From: an uncultured Pseudomonadota bacterium
Lineage (GTDB): Bacteria > Pseudomonadota > Gammaproteobacteria > Steroidobacterales > Steroidobacteraceae
Assembly: GCA_903910215.1 (NCBI GenBank)
Contig: CAIVYV010000072.1
Location: 1 to 50,647 of the forward strand
DNA: 50,647 nt
Reading direction: 5' to 3'
Shown: positions 49,081-50,647 of the stretch, piece after piece
Position numbering within the stretch: position 1 is the first letter of the stretch
Layout: every line of letters begins with the position of its first letter
Notes under the pieces: model-generated
The model's input: only the letters and a program-made list of their open reading frames with translations
What the model was told of the DNA's origin: nothing
Database searches by the model: none
Position numbers and translations under genes: made by a program

Positions 49081-49877
49081 GTTCGCCGATTAGGGCGTTG
49101 GTCACCGGCGGTGGCAGCGGGATCGGCGCTGCGATCGCTCGACGATTAGTCGATGAGGGCGCCCGGGTGCTGATCACCGGTCGTGATACTTCAAAACTGC
49201 AAGCAATTGCGTCCGAGGCACCGCAGCAGATCGGCATTCTCGTGGCAGATCTCACGATCGATGCGGACCGAAAGCGAGTCGCCGAATATGCTAGCCACTG
49301 GGATCACGTCGGAATCGATACTCTCATCAACAACGCTGGTACTGGTGGCGCTGGATTTCTGGAGGATTCGAATCCGGCGCAGATCGACGCAGTGCTGCAG
49401 ACCAATCTCATTGCTCCAATCTGCTTGACGCAAGCGTTGCTTGTACATCTGAAGTCGCTGCCAGAGGCACGCATCATCAATATCGGCTCGGTATTTGGCT
49501 ACATCGGCTATCCGTCGCAGGCAGTTTATTCGGCTAGTAAGTTCGGACTACGCGGATTTTCAGAAGCCTTACATCGCGAGCTTGCCGGTACTCGTATCAG
49601 CGTGCAGCATGTTGCGCCGCGGGCGACGCGCACCACCTTAAATTCCAACGCGATGGACGAACTCAATCGCGAGCTCGGCAATCGTATTGATGATCCGGAT
49701 CAAGTGGCGCAAGTGGTGGTCGCCGGCTTGTCGACGCGACGTACCAACAAGGTAATCGGTTGGCCCGAGGCGCTATTCGCAAGGGTCAATGCCGTTCTGC
49801 CATCGCTGGTAGACGGTGCATTAGTAAAACAGCTGCCGGTCATTCGGCGATTCATTCAACGAGGCAATCCATCATGA
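49077..49877 (+). CDS. Short-chain dehydrogenase/reductase
   Basis: A 266-residue classical SDR with an intact active site. RALVTGGGSGIGAAIARRLV is the NAD(P) loop, LINNAGTGGAG the NAG motif, INIGSVFGYIGY carries the catalytic Ser and YSASKFGLRGF the Tyr-x-x-x-Lys pair. ATG at 49077 overlaps the preceding stop (ATGA) and removes a shadow extension. In context it may reduce or oxidise the product of the metal-site protein. Contrast the SDR-fold protein at 21977-22765, which lacks the pair. Confidence 0.92.
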   Translation: MSSPIRALVTGGGSGIGAAIARRLVDEGARVLITGRDTSKLQAIASEAPQQIGILVADLTIDADRKRVAEYASHWDHVGIDTLINNAGTGGAGFLEDSNPAQIDAVLQTNLIAPICLTQALLVHLKSLPEARIINIGSVFGYIGYPSQAVYSASKFGLRGFSEALHRELAGTRISVQHVAPRATRTTLNSNAMDELNRELGNRIDDPDQVAQVVVAGLSTRRTNKVIGWPEALFARVNAVLPSLVDGALVKQLPVIRRFIQRGNPS

Positions 49878-50530
49878 AGACTAGTCTTGGGCGCAAAATT
49901 TTCGCGGCGTTGTTGCTACTGGCGGCCGTAGCCCCCGTCGGCGCGGCATCGTTGGATGCGGACTTACTCAACATTCAGCAGACATGGGCCCGCATCAACT
50001 ATTCGACAGCGCCTGCCGACCAAAAAGCGACGGAGTTCGGGCAGTTGGCTACCAAGGCAGCGGCGTTGGCTGCGAGTCAGCCAGGGCGCGCCGAGCCGAT
50101 GGTATGGCACGGCATTGCTCTGTCGAGTCAAGCCGGTGCTAAAGGAGGTCTGGGGGCACTATCGCTGGCGAAGCAAGCACGCGGTGTGTTGGAGTCGTCA
50201 CTGAAGATCGATGCCACGGCGCTCTCCGGTTCGGCTCACACCAGTCTTGGCACTCTGTACCATAAGGTGCCCGGATTCCCCGTCGGATTCGGTGACGATA
50301 AGAAAGCGCGTAAGCATCTCGAGACCGCGCTGAAACTGAACCCCGCCGGTATCGATCCCAATTTTTTCTACGCCGAGTTCCTGCTTGATAAGGGCGAGAC
50401 GGCGCTGGCGATCAAACACTTGAAGATCGCGCAGGCAGCGACGTCACGACCCGGTCGCGAGACGGCAGACGCAGGCCGCCGCCAAGAAATCGCAGCGCTG
50501 CTTGGGAAAGTCGGTTCCGCAGGTCGCTAA
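49874..50530 (+). CDS. Periplasmic TPR-like protein
   Basis: A 218-residue secreted protein. MKTSLGRKIFAALLLLAAVA is the signal peptide (cut after GAA). Helical pairs typical of tetratricopeptide repeats follow: QKATEFGQLATKAAALAASQ, LSLAKQARGVLESSLKID, KKARKHLETALKLNPAG and FLLDKGETALAIKHLKIA. TPR proteins hold partners, so it may be a scaffold or chaperone for the operon's product. ATG overlaps the SDR stop (ATGA). The open frame upstream of 49874 is a shadow of the SDR gene. Confidence 0.82.
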   Translation: MKTSLGRKIFAALLLLAAVAPVGAASLDADLLNIQQTWARINYSTAPADQKATEFGQLATKAAALAASQPGRAEPMVWHGIALSSQAGAKGGLGALSLAKQARGVLESSLKIDATALSGSAHTSLGTLYHKVPGFPVGFGDDKKARKHLETALKLNPAGIDPNFFYAEFLLDKGETALAIKHLKIAQAATSRPGRETADAGRRQEIAALLGKVGSAGR

Positions 50531-50544
50531 GTCGATTGTCGCTC

Positions 50545-50647
50545 ATGCCACTGAAGTTAATCGGGCGAATCAATCTCGATCTTTGGATCGTCGGACTCGT
50601 CGTACTGTTCTTGTTGATGCTTGCGTTGTTCGATGGCGACGTGATGA
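50545..50647 (+). CDS. N-terminal fragment of a membrane protein
   Basis: The window ends within this gene; 34 residues are seen. The sequence MPLKLIGRINLDLWIVGLVV followed by LFLLMLALFDGD has a basic start and one hydrophobic segment. This would suit the first membrane segment of a sensor kinase or transporter. It begins 14 bases after the TPR stop, so it is the next gene of the same operon. Function cannot be given. Confidence 0.55.
   Translation, partial: MPLKLIGRINLDLWIVGLVVLFLLMLALFDGDVM

Noticed and set aside
1..50647. CRISPR arrays, tRNA/rRNA genes, insertion sequences, prophage
   Set aside because: No spaced direct repeats, no tRNA-like cloverleaf and no transposase were noticed. 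XerC is the housekeeping recombinase in its usual setting, not an integrase next to an attachment site.

Overview
This window is about 50.6 kb of a GC-rich chromosome, gene-dense on both strands. No rRNA, tRNA, CRISPR array, prophage or insertion sequence was recognised. The gene content points to an aerobic, ubiquinone-using gammaproteobacterium: ubiE-ubiJ-ubiB, ubiK next to yifB, dapF-DUF484-xerC, hslVU, a sigma-54 promoter before glnK-amtB, and a FecI/FecR/TonB-receptor set. Extra lifestyle genes (catabolic flavoenzymes, a Tat-exported amine oxidase, a DUF1800/DUF1501 pair) would suit a Nevskiales/Steroidobacter/Xanthomonadales-like lineage, but that placement is inference.

Layout. 1-2866: end of the trp cluster (trpC, trpF, trpB, trpA). 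2863-5863: DctA-type carrier, secreted alpha/beta hydrolase and secreted bicupin, in tight succession. 5831-9405 (minus): DUF971, ubiE, ubiJ, ubiB, with a structured, terminator-ended element of opposite polarity between DUF971 and ubiE. 9475-14146 (plus): a three-gene NAD(P)-linked 2-oxoacid:ferredoxin oxidoreductase (KorC/KorA/KorB type). 14200-14322: a 40-residue Thx-type ribosomal protein with its own terminator. 14415-16711 (minus): FabH-like ketosynthase coupled to an MFS efflux pump. 17374-23791 (minus): a six-gene, apparently catabolic operon in which both an SDR and an Asp/Glu-racemase-family protein lack the usual catalytic residues. 23973-25537: a fasciclin gene divergent from a CarH/LitR-type B12-dependent light-sensing MerR regulator, with promoter and operator-like repeats between them. 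25625-28827: DUF1800 and DUF1501 exported pair. 28858-33607 (minus): dapF, DUF484, xerC, hslV, hslU and a membrane protein. 34581-36288 (minus): glnK with an altered T-loop and amtB, bounded by a sigma-54 promoter and a strong terminator. 36555-38357 (plus): ubiK and yifB; the terminator of the opposing cytochrome c gene lies inside the yifB coding sequence. 39651-46318 (minus): ECF sigma factor, FecR, STN-containing TonB receptor, a lipoprotein metalloprotease and a small secreted protein. 46402-50647 (plus): thermostable-hemolysin-family protein, AMP-binding enzyme, heme-oxygenase-like metal-site protein, SDR, TPR protein and the start of a membrane protein.

The best candidates for undescribed biology are the last operon, which looks like a small acyl-derived metabolite or signal pathway and whose start mirrors the ECF sigma start across an inverted GTCTAACC repeat; the six-gene catabolic operon with non-canonical enzymes; the light/B12 regulator with its fasciclin target; and the structured element at 8885-9027. 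All coordinates and motifs were read by eye; no alignment, folding or database search was run.
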